From assembly GCA_021793515.1 (NCBI GenBank), contig JAJYSP010000010.1, positions 17,754 through 81,753 of the forward strand: DNA of 64,000 bases, given 5' to 3'. This document shows, piece after piece, positions 1 to 8,563 of this stretch. This DNA is from Actinomycetes bacterium (GTDB lineage: Bacteria; Actinomycetota; Acidimicrobiia; Acidimicrobiales; RAAP-2). Numbering within the stretch: position 1 is the stretch's first letter; each line of letters starts with the position of its first letter. Below the pieces are notes generated by a model that saw only the letters and a program-made list of their open reading frames with translations, had not been told where the DNA came from and did not search any database. The position numbers and the translations under genes were made by a program.

Positions 1-366
1 GTAGTCCGTGCCGAGCCGACGCAGGCTGTTGTCGATCTCGCGCATGATTGCTTTGCGCGAGAGGCCCAGACCATTGGGGTCGTCGTGCATCCGACCGTTG
101 ACCTTGGTGGCGAGCACGATCTCGTCGCGCGGCACCATCGAGAGCAGCACCGATCCGGTGATCTCCTCGCTGCTACCCGCCGAGTAGACGTTGGCGGTGT
201 CGAAGAAGTTGATGCCGGCGTCAAGTGCCTGACGAAAGAAGGGTTCGGCGGCGTCGCGCCCGAGCGACCAGGGCTGGTTGCCCCGCGATGGTTCGCCGTA
301 ACTCATCAAGCCGAGGCAGAGGCGCGAGACTTTGAGGCCGGTGGGTCCGAGGTTGACGTAGTCCAT
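1..366 (-). CDS. Aldo/keto reductase, N-terminal part (cut by window start)
   Basis: The first 122 residues of an NAD(P)H-dependent aldo/keto reductase that reduces carbonyls with a TIM-barrel fold. The opening strand LGPTGLKVSRLCLG is typical of the family. Three of the four catalytic residues are visible: D56 and Y61 in FDTANVYSAG, and K88 in LATKV. The catalytic His lies beyond the window edge. The ATG at 364-366 is chosen because a TAGGGT box (373-378, minus strand) ends six bases before it, the pattern of leaderless genes here. The C-terminal two thirds are missing only because the window ends. The substrate cannot be told. Confidence 0.9.
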   Translation of the reverse strand, partial: MDYVNLGPTGLKVSRLCLGLMSYGEPSRGNQPWSLGRDAAEPFFRQALDAGINFFDTANVYSAGSSEEITGSVLLSMVPRDEIVLATKVNGRMHDDPNGLGLSRKAIMREIDNSLRRLGTDY

Positions 367-372
367 GTCCGC

Positions 373-378
373 ACCCTA
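373..378 (-). promoter_or_regulatory. Candidate -10 box of the aldo/keto reductase gene
   Basis: TAGGGT read on the minus strand, with a six-base spacer (GCGGAC) directly before the ATG. No Shine-Dalgarno sequence fits between them, so transcription would start at or next to the start codon. Confidence 0.5.
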
Positions 379-398
379 CCGGTCAGCGTTTCAATGCG

Positions 399-767
399 TC
401 ATCGTGACGAAGATCGACAGGCCAACGCGCCGGGCAAACGGTGTCGATACCGGGCGACCAGCCGATACAGTGGCTCGGCGAGCCACGGCAGCGGCCGACG
501 CATCGCGATGAGCCCGATCACTCGCCAGGGCGACGTAGTCGCGGCGAGGGCACGCGCGACCGCCGCGGCCCCGCGGTACCGAGCGCGTGGCTCGACCCAC
601 CACACGCTCGATACGACTTCGTCCAGGCTCAGGCGGTCGCACTGAGCGAGGAAGTCGGTGCCACGCACCGCGATGACGTCGGTGCCCCACCGCTCGACAC
701 ACCACGAAGCGCAGCGCTCGCAGAATCCGCAGTCGCCGTCGTAGACCAGATACGTCACGTGAGCCAC
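399..767 (-). CDS. DCC-family (DUF393) thiol-disulfide oxidoreductase-like protein
   Basis: A 122-residue protein beginning VTYLVYDGDCGFCERC, the hallmark of the DCC/DUF393 family: D-x-D-C-x-x-C near residues 10-16 in a thioredoxin-like fold, followed by a helical C-terminal half. Family members are small and presumed redox-active; no specific substrate is established. The GTG start at 765-767 sits six bases from a TAAGTT box (774-779, minus strand) with no Shine-Dalgarno, so it looks leaderless. It is divergent from the MFS gene, with only 34 bases between the two starts. Confidence 0.85.
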   Translation of the reverse strand: MAHVTYLVYDGDCGFCERCASWCVERWGTDVIAVRGTDFLAQCDRLSLDEVVSSVWWVEPRARYRGAAAVARALAATTSPWRVIGLIAMRRPLPWLAEPLYRLVARYRHRLPGALACRSSSR

Positions 768-773
768 GCGCGC

Positions 774-794
774 AACTTACCTGCCACGTAGCGT
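774..794. promoter_or_regulatory. Back-to-back -10 boxes of a divergent gene pair
   Basis: A minus-strand TAAGTT box (774-779) serves the DCC-family gene and a plus-strand TAGCGT box (789-794) serves the MFS gene. The boxes are nine bases apart, so each -35 region must lie inside the coding sequence of the other gene and the two promoters should exclude each other. Confidence 0.5.
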
Positions 795-801
795 GTGTGG
801 A

Positions 802-2028
802 ATGTCACGCCGCCTGGCCATGCTCCAGCTCTTCGGCCACCGCGAGCCACGCCTCCTCGTGACCGGTCAGACCATCTCGATGTTCGGAGACGGCGTCGCC
901 AACGTCGCGCTCACCCTGCTGGTCCTGGACACCACCCATTCGGTCGCCAAGCTCGCCTGGTTCGCGACGGCGCGAATGACCCCACTCGTGCTGCTTCTCC
1001 TGGTCGGCGGGGTAATCGTTGACCGACACGCCCGACGCACCCTGCTCTTGATCTCCGACCTGGCCCGCGGCGCGCTGACCGGCGGGCTCGTGGTATTGCT
1101 TGCCACCGGAACGCTACGTTTCTGGCAACTACTCGTCTTCGCCGTCCTCTTCGGCTCCTTCGACGCGATCTTCACGCCCGCCATGAGCGCCCTGACCCCC
1201 GAGATCGTTCCCGAGCACCTGCTCGGTGCGATGAATGCCGTGCGGCCGCTCTCGAACAATGTGGTCGGTGGCATGATCGGACCGGCCGTCGGCGGCCTCG
1301 TCGCCGCGTGGAGCACCACCGCCGCCATGGCCATCGATACCGCGACATTCGCCGCGAGTGCGGCGGCCCTCGTGCTCATGCGACCGACCCCCACACCGAC
1401 TCGTGTCGCGGCGAGCACCATGATCCACGAGATCAAAGAGGGTATCGGCTACGTCCGTTCGACGAACTGGATCTGGACGACGCTCACCGCGGTGACGCTG
1501 GGCAACGCTCTGCTCTTCACGCCGATGAACGTGCTGATCCCCTTCTTCTTGCGTCACGACCTGCACGCGGCCAAGGTGACGGTCGGCTACTTCTTCGCGG
1601 CCTACGGCCTCGCCGGTGGCATCGGGGCGCTCGTATCGGGGAGTGTGGCGATCCCGCGACGGCGCATCCGCGCGATGTGGATTGCCTGGACAGCCGCCAA
1701 TGGTGTGCTGCTTATCTTCGGTCTCGTGACACAGAGTTGGGAGGTCTTCTTGGTGCCACTGGTCACCGCGCCAGGGATTCTCTACGGCAACGTGGTCTGG
1801 GAGTCGATGCTCCAAGCGGTGGTGCCGCGCGAGCTGCTCGGCCGGGTGTCATCGGTCGACTGGTTCGTCTCGCTCGGCCTCGCACCCGTGGGACTCGTAT
1901 TCGCCGGCTACCTGAGCTCCCTCGTCGGCGTTCGGACCTACTTCGTCGGGGCTGCCATCGTCTCGACGGTGCCCGGTCTCATCATCTTGGCCTCCAAGCG
2001 CATCAACGCGGTCGACGCCGGACGTTGA
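802..2028 (+). CDS. MFS transporter (drug/siderophore-exporter type)
   Basis: A 408-residue integral membrane protein of the major facilitator superfamily with about 12 hydrophobic segments. The first segment follows the TGQTISMFGDGVANVAL signature common to EntS/MefA-like exporters, and the A-motif-like loop between helices 2 and 3 reads GGVIVDRHARR. This subgroup usually exports macrolides, siderophores or other small molecules by proton antiport; the substrate cannot be inferred. A GTG at 793 is in frame, but ATG 802 is preferred because the TAGCGT box at 789-794 overlaps the GTG and ends seven bases before the ATG. Its last 26 bases overlap the convergent gene at 2003-2323. Confidence 0.85.
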   Translation: MSRRLAMLQLFGHREPRLLVTGQTISMFGDGVANVALTLLVLDTTHSVAKLAWFATARMTPLVLLLLVGGVIVDRHARRTLLLISDLARGALTGGLVVLLATGTLRFWQLLVFAVLFGSFDAIFTPAMSALTPEIVPEHLLGAMNAVRPLSNNVVGGMIGPAVGGLVAAWSTTAAMAIDTATFAASAAALVLMRPTPTPTRVAASTMIHEIKEGIGYVRSTNWIWTTLTAVTLGNALLFTPMNVLIPFFLRHDLHAAKVTVGYFFAAYGLAGGIGALVSGSVAIPRRRIRAMWIAWTAANGVLLIFGLVTQSWEVFLVPLVTAPGILYGNVVWESMLQAVVPRELLGRVSSVDWFVSLGLAPVGLVFAGYLSSLVGVRTYFVGAAIVSTVPGLIILASKRINAVDAGR

Positions 2029-2323
2029 GCAAGAGCTGGGGAGCGTCGTGCAGCGAGCGGCCAGTGACGTGCGAGCCGTGCTTCGCGGTGAGCGGGTAGA
2101 TGAGTTCGGGTCGGAATGACCGTCCTCGCCCCTCCCCCGGGCGTCCGCCTCGGACCTCGATCCACTCATCACCGGTCTCTTCATTGCGACCGTGGGCGAC
2201 GAACACCCACTGCTGGCGTAGCTCCTTGGGCGAATTGACGACCACCGGGTCGCCCTCGACGAGACCGGCCCAAGTCCGAACCCGAACGATCCTCGCGCTG
2301 CGCTGTGCGCTCTCACGTTCCAC
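2003..2323 (-). CDS. Small conserved actinobacterial protein (DUF7246-like)
   Basis: A 106-residue basic protein with no membrane segment. The core reads VRTWAGLVEGDPVVVNSPKELRQQWVF followed by a Gly/Arg-rich strand (WIEVRGG) and RPELIYP. This resembles short uncharacterised actinobacterial proteins with a small beta-barrel look; the family name is from memory and the function is unknown. GTG 2321-2323 is chosen because TAGAAA (2330-2335, minus strand) ends six bases upstream; a TTG at 2324-2326 is an alternative. The 3' end overlaps the end of the MFS gene by 26 bases. The long plus-strand frame across it lacks protein-like composition. Confidence 0.6.
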   Translation of the reverse strand: MERESAQRSARIVRVRTWAGLVEGDPVVVNSPKELRQQWVFVAHGRNEETGDEWIEVRGGRPGEGRGRSFRPELIYPLTAKHGSHVTGRSLHDAPQLLLNVRRRPR

Positions 2324-2444
2324 CAACCATTTCTACCGGACGGCGAACGGGTGTCGCTGCGACGCGTCGGCGACGGCGAACGCGAAAGTCGAGCAACGGT
2401 GGCGCCGGCCCCACGATGTCACGACCACGGCCTACGGTGACCCT

Positions 2445-3245
2445 ATGAGTTTCGACCAGTCCCTGCCCACCGCCCTCTCCCCCTCCAGGCTGCAGGACTT
2501 TCGCGCCTGCCCCCGTCGGTTCCAGTACTCGGCAGTCGAGCGGATCCCCCAGCCCGCGACCTACGCCACCACCAAGGGTCGCCTCGTTCACTGGGTGCTC
2601 GAGCAGTTGTACCGATTGGATGCCGACGAGCGTACCGAGGAGGCGGCGCGGGGCTTCGTCGAGCCGGCCGAGGCCGAGATACTCACCGCGTCGGTTCGCG
2701 ACGACCTGGCCGTTGACGATGCGCTGCTCGCGCGACTACGCCACGAGGTCCACCGCATCATCGACGTCTACTTCACGATGGAGGACCCTCGACTCGTCAG
2801 CCACGTCGGCGTCGAGTTGCGCGTCAACGTCGAACTCGACGGCGTCCCGATGCTCGGGATCCTCGACCGGCTCGACCGGCGCGACGACGGCGCCCTCGTG
2901 ATCGTGGACTACAAGACGGGGTCGCTGCCCAACCGAAACTACGACACCCAGACCTTCGCCAACGCCGAGCTCTACGCCGCGCTGTGCGAAGCGAGCATGG
3001 GCGAACTCCCGAGGACCATCGAGTTGCTCTACGTCGCCCAGGGCGAGACCATTGAGCGACACGTGACCGACGTTGTCGTGCGCGCGCGTGCCCAGTCCGC
3101 CGCCGACGCCTGGGCGACCATCGAGCGGTTCCACGACGAGGGTGCGTTCCCCGCGACGCCGTCGGTGAACACCTGTCGATTCTGTGCGTACGCGAACCGC
3201 TGTCGCGCGAGCGGTGTCGCCGTACCGGTGCGGACGAGGTCCTAG
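2445..3245 (+). CDS. PD-(D/E)XK nuclease, RecB/Cas4-like exonuclease
   Basis: A 266-residue protein of the PDDEXK_1/RecB nuclease family. It begins with LSPSRLQDFRACPRRFQY, the usual entry helix with the first Fe-S-type Cys. The catalytic D-xn-D-Y-K core is seen as GILDRLDRR and VIVDYKTG (about residues 145-165), followed by the QxxxY-like segment FANAELYAAL. The C-terminus has CRFCAYANRC; with the first Cys this gives the four cysteines of AddB/Cas4-type iron-sulfur nucleases. It probably acts in DNA repair. There is no cas neighbour, so a CRISPR role is not supported. A TACGGT box (2433-2438) ends six bases before the ATG, and no Shine-Dalgarno is present. Confidence 0.88.
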   Translation: MSFDQSLPTALSPSRLQDFRACPRRFQYSAVERIPQPATYATTKGRLVHWVLEQLYRLDADERTEEAARGFVEPAEAEILTASVRDDLAVDDALLARLRHEVHRIIDVYFTMEDPRLVSHVGVELRVNVELDGVPMLGILDRLDRRDDGALVIVDYKTGSLPNRNYDTQTFANAELYAALCEASMGELPRTIELLYVAQGETIERHVTDVVVRARAQSAADAWATIERFHDEGAFPATPSVNTCRFCAYANRCRASGVAVPVRTRS

Positions 3246-3267
3246 ACACGGACTTTAGGCTGGTCGC

Positions 3268-3864
3268 GTGACCGCCTTCGAGCTCTCCTTCGACTATCGC
3301 TGCCCCTTCGCGAAGAACATCCATCTCCACGTCCTCACGGCCCTGCGCGCCGGCGCGGACTTCGACGTCACCTTCGTGCCCTGGACCCTCAGCCAGGGCC
3401 ATCGACACGAGGGCGAACCTGACGTGTGGGACGACCCCACCCGCGAGGCGGACCTCATCGCGCTCGCCGCGGGCGTGTCGGTGCGCGATCAGCAACCTGA
3501 ACACTTCCTCGCCGCCCACGAGGCACTGTTTCGAGCACGACACGAGCAGTTCATTCGCCTCGCGACCTTCGACGAGGTCGCCACGGTGCTCGAACCCCTC
3601 GGCGTGGACATCGCGATGGTACGCGAGGACATCGCGTCGCGGCGACCGTATCGGGAGATCAAGGCCAGCTACGAGCGTTTCGCCACGGTCGAGGCCTTCG
3701 GTGTGCCGACGTTCGTCGTGGGGTCCGACGCTACGTTCGTTCGCTACATGGACCCGCCAACGGCCGACGCCGACGCATCGATCCGGCTCATCGACTCACT
3801 GCTCACTTTGATAGCCCACCAGCCCCAGTTAAACGAGTTCAAGCACACGCGCCTGCCCGCTTGA
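3268..3864 (+). CDS. DsbA/FrnE-family thioredoxin-fold protein
   Basis: A 198-residue protein related to DsbA-like oxidoreductases of the FrnE / 2-hydroxychromene-2-carboxylate isomerase group. The start FELSFDYRCPFAKNIHLHVL places Cys-Pro-Phe-Ala where DsbA has CxxC, so the resolving cysteine is missing. The helical insertion spans residues about 60-140, and the cis-Pro loop FGVPTFVVG lies near 150. It has no signal peptide and is therefore cytoplasmic. A one-Cys site fits a glutathione/mycothiol-transferase-like or isomerase role better than disulfide formation; this is inference. GTG 3268 lies six bases after a TAGGCT box (3256-3261). Confidence 0.82.
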   Translation: MTAFELSFDYRCPFAKNIHLHVLTALRAGADFDVTFVPWTLSQGHRHEGEPDVWDDPTREADLIALAAGVSVRDQQPEHFLAAHEALFRARHEQFIRLATFDEVATVLEPLGVDIAMVREDIASRRPYREIKASYERFATVEAFGVPTFVVGSDATFVRYMDPPTADADASIRLIDSLLTLIAHQPQLNEFKHTRLPA

Positions 3865-3865
3865 A

Positions 3866-4234
3866 CTACTGGAACAGTCGCGTCACCAGCTCGACGAGCG
3901 CCAGTACGCCGAGACCGAGGGCCGGACCATACGCGGCGAACGCGTCACTACTGCGTCGGTGAACCACCACCGCTCCGATCATGAGCAGGACGAGTCCGGC
4001 GGCTGCGACCTCGTTGAGGATGGCGAGGAACGACGCGCCCTTGCCCACGAGTCCCACCATGACCGCCACACCGGCGACGATCTCGAGGATGCCGATGCGC
4101 TGGTAGAGCCGCTTGGTGAGTCCGAGGTGCTCGGCCGCGTGGCTCATCGCTGGCGAGAAGAGGACCTTCTGGAGACCCGCGGTAAGAAAGGCGAGGAACA
4201 AGACGATTGACACGACACTGGCTACCGCGGCCAT
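3866..4234 (-). CDS. DoxX-family membrane protein
   Basis: A 122-residue protein with four predicted membrane helices, typical of DoxX/DUF4870-like small proteins. The family features are the early FLAFLTAGLQKVLF, the central LYQRIGILEIVAGVAVMVGL and the last helix near LGLGVLALVELV. Some DoxX relatives pair with thiol or quinone chemistry, but this one has no assigned role. ATG at 4232-4234 is chosen because AAAGGAG lies five bases upstream, even though a GTG six bases earlier is in frame. It is convergent with the DsbA-like gene; the stop codons are one base apart. Confidence 0.85.
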   Translation of the reverse strand: MAAVASVVSIVLFLAFLTAGLQKVLFSPAMSHAAEHLGLTKRLYQRIGILEIVAGVAVMVGLVGKGASFLAILNEVAAAGLVLLMIGAVVVHRRSSDAFAAYGPALGLGVLALVELVTRLFQ

Positions 4235-4258
4235 TACCACTCCTTTGACCCATCGACT

Positions 4259-5191
4259 CTAACCGGCCGAGGCGGGCCCCTTCGTCTGGCGCTCGTAGTC
4301 GAGTATCGCGTCCAGGGCGGTGTGTCGTTGGTCGGCGGTGCCGACGGCCACCGCCGAGAACTCGGTGACTCCGGCGTCGGCGAGTCCGTGCAGCTGGTCG
4401 ACCACGGCGTCGTGCGTGCCGATCAGCGCCACACCCGCGGGGTCGCTCACCCCCTCGCGCTCGAGCATCGCCCGGTAGCTCGGCAGCGTCGCGTAGACCG
4501 CGAAGGTCTCGTTGATCATGTCGCGCGCGCCCTTTGGGTCATCGCTCACCACGACCGGCAACGAGCAGTTCACGCTCGGCGACGGCCGACTCGCCGCGGA
4601 CGCGGCGGCATCGATTGAGGGCCGGATGTGCTCGGCGATGGTGCGACGTCCGGTCATCCATAGCACGGTGCCGTCGGCGACCGTTCCGGCGAGGGCGAGC
4701 ATCTTGGGGCCCAACGCCGCCACGACGAGTCGGGGCGCGACGACGTCCTTGGGCCCTACGGCACCGGTCGCGGTCGCACTGACCATGTCGCCGTGGACAT
4801 CGACTGGCTCACCGCGCAGCATTGGGGCGAGGGCGGCCAGGTACTCGCGCAAGTACGACCCCGGCCGATCGAAGGCGATCCCCCAGAGTCCCTCCACGAT
4901 GACCTGGTGCGAGAGCCCAACGCCCAGGGTCAGTCGACCGCCGATGGCGTCTTGGACCGTTCGAGCCTGGGCCGCCAGCATCGACGGGTGGCGGGGCTGG
5001 ACCGGCACGACGGCCGTGCCGAAGTCAACGTCGGGCAGCTCACGGCCGACCACCGCGAGCGCCGTCAGGGTGTCGGGTCCAAATATCTGTGAGGACCACA
5101 TCGAACCGAACCCCCGGTCGCGCAACCGGCGCGCCCGTTCGACCGATTCATCGATCATCCCGTCCAGGTCAAGGCCAACCCCGATACGCAT
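4259..5191 (-). CDS. LLM-class (probably F420-dependent) oxidoreductase
   Basis: A 310-residue luciferase-like monooxygenase-fold protein. It starts MRIGVGLDLDG and shows the family landmarks ARRLRDRGFGSMWSSQIFGPD, the TAVVPVQPRHP strand, and GGRLTLGVGLSHQ near residue 95. This layout is that of actinobacterial F420-dependent reductases (TIGR03564-like); the cofactor assignment is inferred from family resemblance. Although an upstream extension is open, ATG 5189-5191 is used because everything before it overlaps purK and reads as antisense. The purK start region lies divergently 33 bases away. Confidence 0.85.
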   Translation of the reverse strand: MRIGVGLDLDGMIDESVERARRLRDRGFGSMWSSQIFGPDTLTALAVVGRELPDVDFGTAVVPVQPRHPSMLAAQARTVQDAIGGRLTLGVGLSHQVIVEGLWGIAFDRPGSYLREYLAALAPMLRGEPVDVHGDMVSATATGAVGPKDVVAPRLVVAALGPKMLALAGTVADGTVLWMTGRRTIAEHIRPSIDAAASAASRPSPSVNCSLPVVVSDDPKGARDMINETFAVYATLPSYRAMLEREGVSDPAGVALIGTHDAVVDQLHGLADAGVTEFSAVAVGTADQRHTALDAILDYERQTKGPASAG

Positions 5192-5224
5192 GACCGCCCC
5201 CGTTCGCCCACTATCGTCGTGCCC

Positions 5225-6373
5225 GTGCCGGGCGACCCTCAACTTATCTCGTCGCGCGTCGGCGTGGTCGGGGCCGGCCAACTCGCGAGGATGATGGGCG
5301 AGGTCGCCCACGACGTGGGCGTCACCGTCAGTGTCCTCGCACTGAACGAGGACGACTCGGCCGTCGCCACGGCCGACCACGTGGTCATCGGCGATCCGAG
5401 TGATCGAGCGGCGTTCGTTGAACTCGCGCGCGACGTCGACGTGGTCACCTTCGACCACGAGCTCGTGGACCTCGAGCTCCTCGACGTCCTCGCCCGCGAG
5501 GGGGTCATACTGCGACCCGGTCCCGCGTCACTACGCTACGCCGTCGACAAGGCCTACCAGCGCGTCCAGTTCGCCGAACACGGCCTGCCCGTGCCTCGAT
5601 TCATCGTCGTGGACTCTCGCAACGACCCCGCGCTGCACGCATTCTTGGACTCCGTGGCGGTCCCACCCGTCGTCAAGGTGGCCCGCGGTGGCTACGACGG
5701 GCGCGGCGTCTTTTTCCCCGACCAGGTCGGTGATGTCGCCGCGCTCGTCGAATCCCTCGACACCGTTGTCGTGGTCGAGGAACGGCTCGAGTTGATCGGC
5801 GAGGTTGCCCAACTGCTCGTGCGCGCTTGTGACGGCGAGGTCGCCCACTACCCCTTGGTCACGACCGTTCAGTCCGACGGGATGTGCGTCGAGGTCCGAT
5901 TCCCGAGTCAGTTTCCCGAACTCGCGGCCGAGGCCGCCGTGCTCGGCCACACGGTTGCCGACCTTGTGGGCGCGATCGGGATCATCGCGATCGAACTCTT
6001 CGTGACCGAGTCGGGTCTCGTGATCAACGAGGTCGCCCTTCGCCCACACAACACCGGCCACTGGACCATCGAGGGGGCCGCGACCGACCAGTTTTCCAAC
6101 CACCTGCGCGCGGTCAGCGGTCAGCGGCTGGGCTCGACCGAGCCGGTCGTCGCCCACGCCGTCATGGTCAACGTCGTCGGCGCAGACGAGGCGGCGATGC
6201 CGGCCGCCGGTCGGGCGATCAGCGGCGCGTTCGTCCACGACTATGGCAAGACGTGGCGGCCGGGACGCAAGCTCGGCCACGTGACGGCCGTCGATGACGA
6301 CGCCGAACGCGCCCGCGTGACAGCATGGGCGGGGGCCCTGGCCTACGGGACCCGGACGAGGGAGGCGACGTGA
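5225..6373 (+). CDS. purK: N5-carboxyaminoimidazole ribonucleotide synthase
   Basis: PurK is an ATP-grasp enzyme that carboxylates AIR to N5-CAIR with ATP and bicarbonate in de novo purine synthesis. The protein (382 residues) opens with [13 protein letters not shown], has the ATP-grasp loop [14 protein letters not shown] in the middle and [14 protein letters not shown] carrying the metal-binding Glu/Asn. GTG 5225 is preferred over GTG 5219: the TATCGT box at 5212-5217 ends seven bases before 5225 but only one base before 5219. The stop overlaps the start of purE by four bases (GTGA), so the pair is translationally coupled. Confidence 0.93.
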   Translation: MPGDPQLISSRVGVVGAGQLARMMGEVAHDVGVTVSVLALNEDDSAVATADHVVIGDPSDRAAFVELARDVDVVTFDHELVDLELLDVLAREGVILRPGPASLRYAVDKAYQRVQFAEHGLPVPRFIVVDSRNDPALHAFLDSVAVPPVVKVARGGYDGRGVFFPDQVGDVAALVESLDTVVVVEERLELIGEVAQLLVRACDGEVAHYPLVTTVQSDGMCVEVRFPSQFPELAAEAAVLGHTVADLVGAIGIIAIELFVTESGLVINEVALRPHNTGHWTIEGAATDQFSNHLRAVSGQRLGSTEPVVAHAVMVNVVGADEAAMPAAGRAISGAFVHDYGKTWRPGRKLGHVTAVDDDAERARVTAWAGALAYGTRTREAT

Positions 6374-6867
6374 GCGCGATCGTGGGAGTGGTGATGGGCA
6401 GCTCCTCAGACCTCGACGTCATGGCCGGGGCCGCGGCTGTGCTGGAGGACTTCGGGATCGAGCACGAGGTTCGAGTCGTCTCGGCGCACCGCACACCCGA
6501 CGACATGCTCGCCTACGGTCGAGACGCCCGGGACCGGGGACTTCGCGTCATCATCGCCGGAGCGGGCGGTGCGGCGCACCTGCCCGGGATGCTCGCCGCG
6601 ACCACGTCGCTGCCCGTGATCGGTGTACCGGTCGCCCTCGCACGCCTCGACGGACTCGACTCGCTGCTCAGTATCGTCCAGATGCCCCGTGGCGTGCCCG
6701 TAGCGACCGTCGCGGTCAATGGGGCGGCCAACGCCGCCCTGCTGGCGCTTCGAATACTCGCGGTGGGCGACGAGGTGCTGAGCGCCCGACTCGACGAGCA
6801 CCGCCGCGCACTCGCCGACGAGGCCCGAGCTCAAGACCTCGGACTCGGACGCCAACGGGATTCTTAG
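6370..6867 (+). CDS. purE: N5-carboxyaminoimidazole ribonucleotide mutase
   Basis: PurE, class I, converts N5-CAIR from PurK to CAIR. It has 165 residues, the usual size. The phosphate-binding [13 protein letters not shown] and the active-site SAHRTPDDM with its catalytic His are both present, as is the [13 protein letters not shown] loop that lines the site. GTG 6370 overlaps the purK stop. The next gene begins 62 bases downstream with its own promoter-like element, so this looks like a two-gene operon. Confidence 0.95.
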   Translation: MSAIVGVVMGSSSDLDVMAGAAAVLEDFGIEHEVRVVSAHRTPDDMLAYGRDARDRGLRVIIAGAGGAAHLPGMLAATTSLPVIGVPVALARLDGLDSLLSIVQMPRGVPVATVAVNGAANAALLALRILAVGDEVLSARLDEHRRALADEARAQDLGLGRQRDS

Positions 6868-6900
6868 TCCGACTGGAGCCTCTCGGTGCCGCGGGGCCCC

Positions 6901-6925
6901 TATTCTGGGCAAGTGACCAAGGAGG
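6901..6925 (+). promoter_or_regulatory. Candidate -10 box and strong ribosome binding site of pspA
   Basis: TATTCT (6901-6906) is followed by AAGGAGG (6919-6925), four bases before the ATG. Unlike most operon-leading genes here, pspA has a conventional leader. I see no convincing -35 element, which would be compatible with an alternative sigma factor. Confidence 0.45.
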
Positions 6926-6929
6926 TCCC

Positions 6930-7664
6930 ATGGGTGTAGGGAAGCGTCTCGCGACCATCTTCAAGGCCAAGTCGAACGCCGCGTTGAACAAGATGGAGGA
7001 TCCGCGCCAGACGTTGGACCTCTCCTACGAGGAGCAGCTCGAGAACCTGACCAAGGTCCGTCGGGCTGTCGCGGACGTGGCGACGGCACGCAAGCGCGTT
7101 GAGATCCAGGCCGAACAACTGAAGAGCCAGGGCGACAAGCTCGCCGAACAGGCCAAAGCCGCGCTCGGACAGAACAACGAGGCCCTGGCCCGCGAGGCGC
7201 TCTCGCGGCGCGAAGCCATCGCCGCGCAGTTAAAGGACCTCGACACCCAGCACGCGACCATCGTCGAGCAAGAGGAGAAGCTGACCGAGACGGCCCAGAA
7301 GCTCCAGACCGAGGTCGAGGCCTTCCGCACCAAGAAGGAGACGATCAAGGCCACCTACACCGCCGCCGAAGCGTCGGCGCACGTCTCAGAGGCCGTGAGT
7401 GGGATCTCAGCCTCGATGGGCGATGCCGGTGCGGCTCTCCAGCGGGCCCAGGACAAGGTCGCTGAGATGCAGGCTCGAAGCGGCGCGCTGGACGAGTTGC
7501 TGGCCTCGGGGGCGCTCACCGACCTCACGAGTTCGCGCGACGACATCCAGGCCCAGCTCGATCAGGCCAGTGCGACGTCCAACGTCGACGCTCAGCTCGC
7601 CGCCCTCAAGGCTCAACTGGGCTCGAGTGACGCTGCGAGCCTGCCCCCCGGAGGCGACCAGTGA
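6930..7664 (+). CDS. pspA: PspA/IM30-family membrane-stress protein
   Basis: A 244-residue, almost fully helical, charged protein that matches PspA/Vipp1 (ESCRT-III-like) proteins. The N-terminal amphipathic segment GKRLATIFKAKSNAALNKMEDP is followed by long coiled-coil heptads rich in Glu, Lys, Ala and Gln (residues about 35-180). PspA binds and stabilises damaged inner membrane. It has a strong AAGGAGG site. The stop overlaps the htpX start by four bases. Gene order pspA-htpX-pspAB matches the actinobacterial Psp variant rather than the enterobacterial pspABC. Confidence 0.9.
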   Translation: MGVGKRLATIFKAKSNAALNKMEDPRQTLDLSYEEQLENLTKVRRAVADVATARKRVEIQAEQLKSQGDKLAEQAKAALGQNNEALAREALSRREAIAAQLKDLDTQHATIVEQEEKLTETAQKLQTEVEAFRTKKETIKATYTAAEASAHVSEAVSGISASMGDAGAALQRAQDKVAEMQARSGALDELLASGALTDLTSSRDDIQAQLDQASATSNVDAQLAALKAQLGSSDAASLPPGGDQ

Positions 7665-8563
7665 GCTCCAAGATTGAATCGGATCGCGGGCTGAACTGGC
7701 GCATGTTCATCACCGGGTTCGCCCTGGTGCTGCTGTACGGGATCATCGTCACGGTGCTGTTGCGCCTCGGCGTCTCAACCCTGCTCGTCGTCGTCATCGC
7801 CGGCGTCGCACTCGTGTCCCAGTACTACTTCTCGGACAAGATCGCGATGTTCTCGATGCACGCCCACGAGGTCACCCCCGCCCAAGAGCCGCACCTGCAC
7901 GAGATCGTCGATCGGCTTTGCCTGCTCGCGAACATGCCCAAGCCCCGAGTCGGCGTCGCCGAGATGGACATGCCCAACGCCTTCGCCACGGGTCGCAACC
8001 CGAACCACGCCGTGATCTGCGCGACGCGCGGGCTTATGCGACGACTCAGTGACGAGGAACTCGAGGCCGTGCTCGCCCACGAGTTGAGCCACGTGGCCCA
8101 CCGCGACGTCGCGGTCATGACGATCGCCTCGGGCGTAGGCATGCTGGCCGGGCTGATCAGCCGTATCGCCATGTGGGGTGCGATGTTCTCAGGTGGCGGG
8201 CGAAGCCGCGACGGTGAGAACCTCGTGTTGCTCGAGATGATCACCTGGCTCGTCTCGCTCCTCGTCTACGTGATCGCCTATCTCCTGACGATGGCGCTCT
8301 CGCGGTACCGCGAACTCGCGGCCGACCGCTCCGGGGCGATCCTCATCGGCAAGCCCAGCGTGCTCGCGAGCGCGCTCGTGCACATCACCGGCGACATCGG
8401 CCGGATCCCCCGGACCGACCTGCGCCAGGCGGAGGGGATGAACGCCTTCTTCTTCGCGCCGGCCTTGGCGAGCGGGACGGCGGCCTCGCTGTTCTCGACC
8501 CACCCGTCGCTCGAGGTGCGTCTCGACCAGCTGAACAAGCTCGAGCGCCAGTTGAACGGCTAG
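7661..8563 (+). CDS. htpX: HtpX-like membrane zinc metalloprotease (M48)
   Basis: A 300-residue M48-family protease for quality control of membrane proteins. There are two membrane helices near residues 15-55 and two more near 155-175 and 190-215. The zinc site is HELSH at 140-144, with the third ligand in YRELAADRSG (E218). It is coupled to pspA by a GTGA overlap, and its stop shares one base with the pspAB start. In this context it should remove misfolded membrane proteins while PspA seals the bilayer. Confidence 0.92.
   Translation: MSSKIESDRGLNWRMFITGFALVLLYGIIVTVLLRLGVSTLLVVVIAGVALVSQYYFSDKIAMFSMHAHEVTPAQEPHLHEIVDRLCLLANMPKPRVGVAEMDMPNAFATGRNPNHAVICATRGLMRRLSDEELEAVLAHELSHVAHRDVAVMTIASGVGMLAGLISRIAMWGAMFSGGGRSRDGENLVLLEMITWLVSLLVYVIAYLLTMALSRYRELAADRSGAILIGKPSVLASALVHITGDIGRIPRTDLRQAEGMNAFFFAPALASGTAASLFSTHPSLEVRLDQLNKLERQLNG

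Noticed and set aside
2445..3245. Cas4 of a CRISPR system
   Set aside because: The nuclease fold is similar, but no other cas gene and no repeat array is visible in the window.
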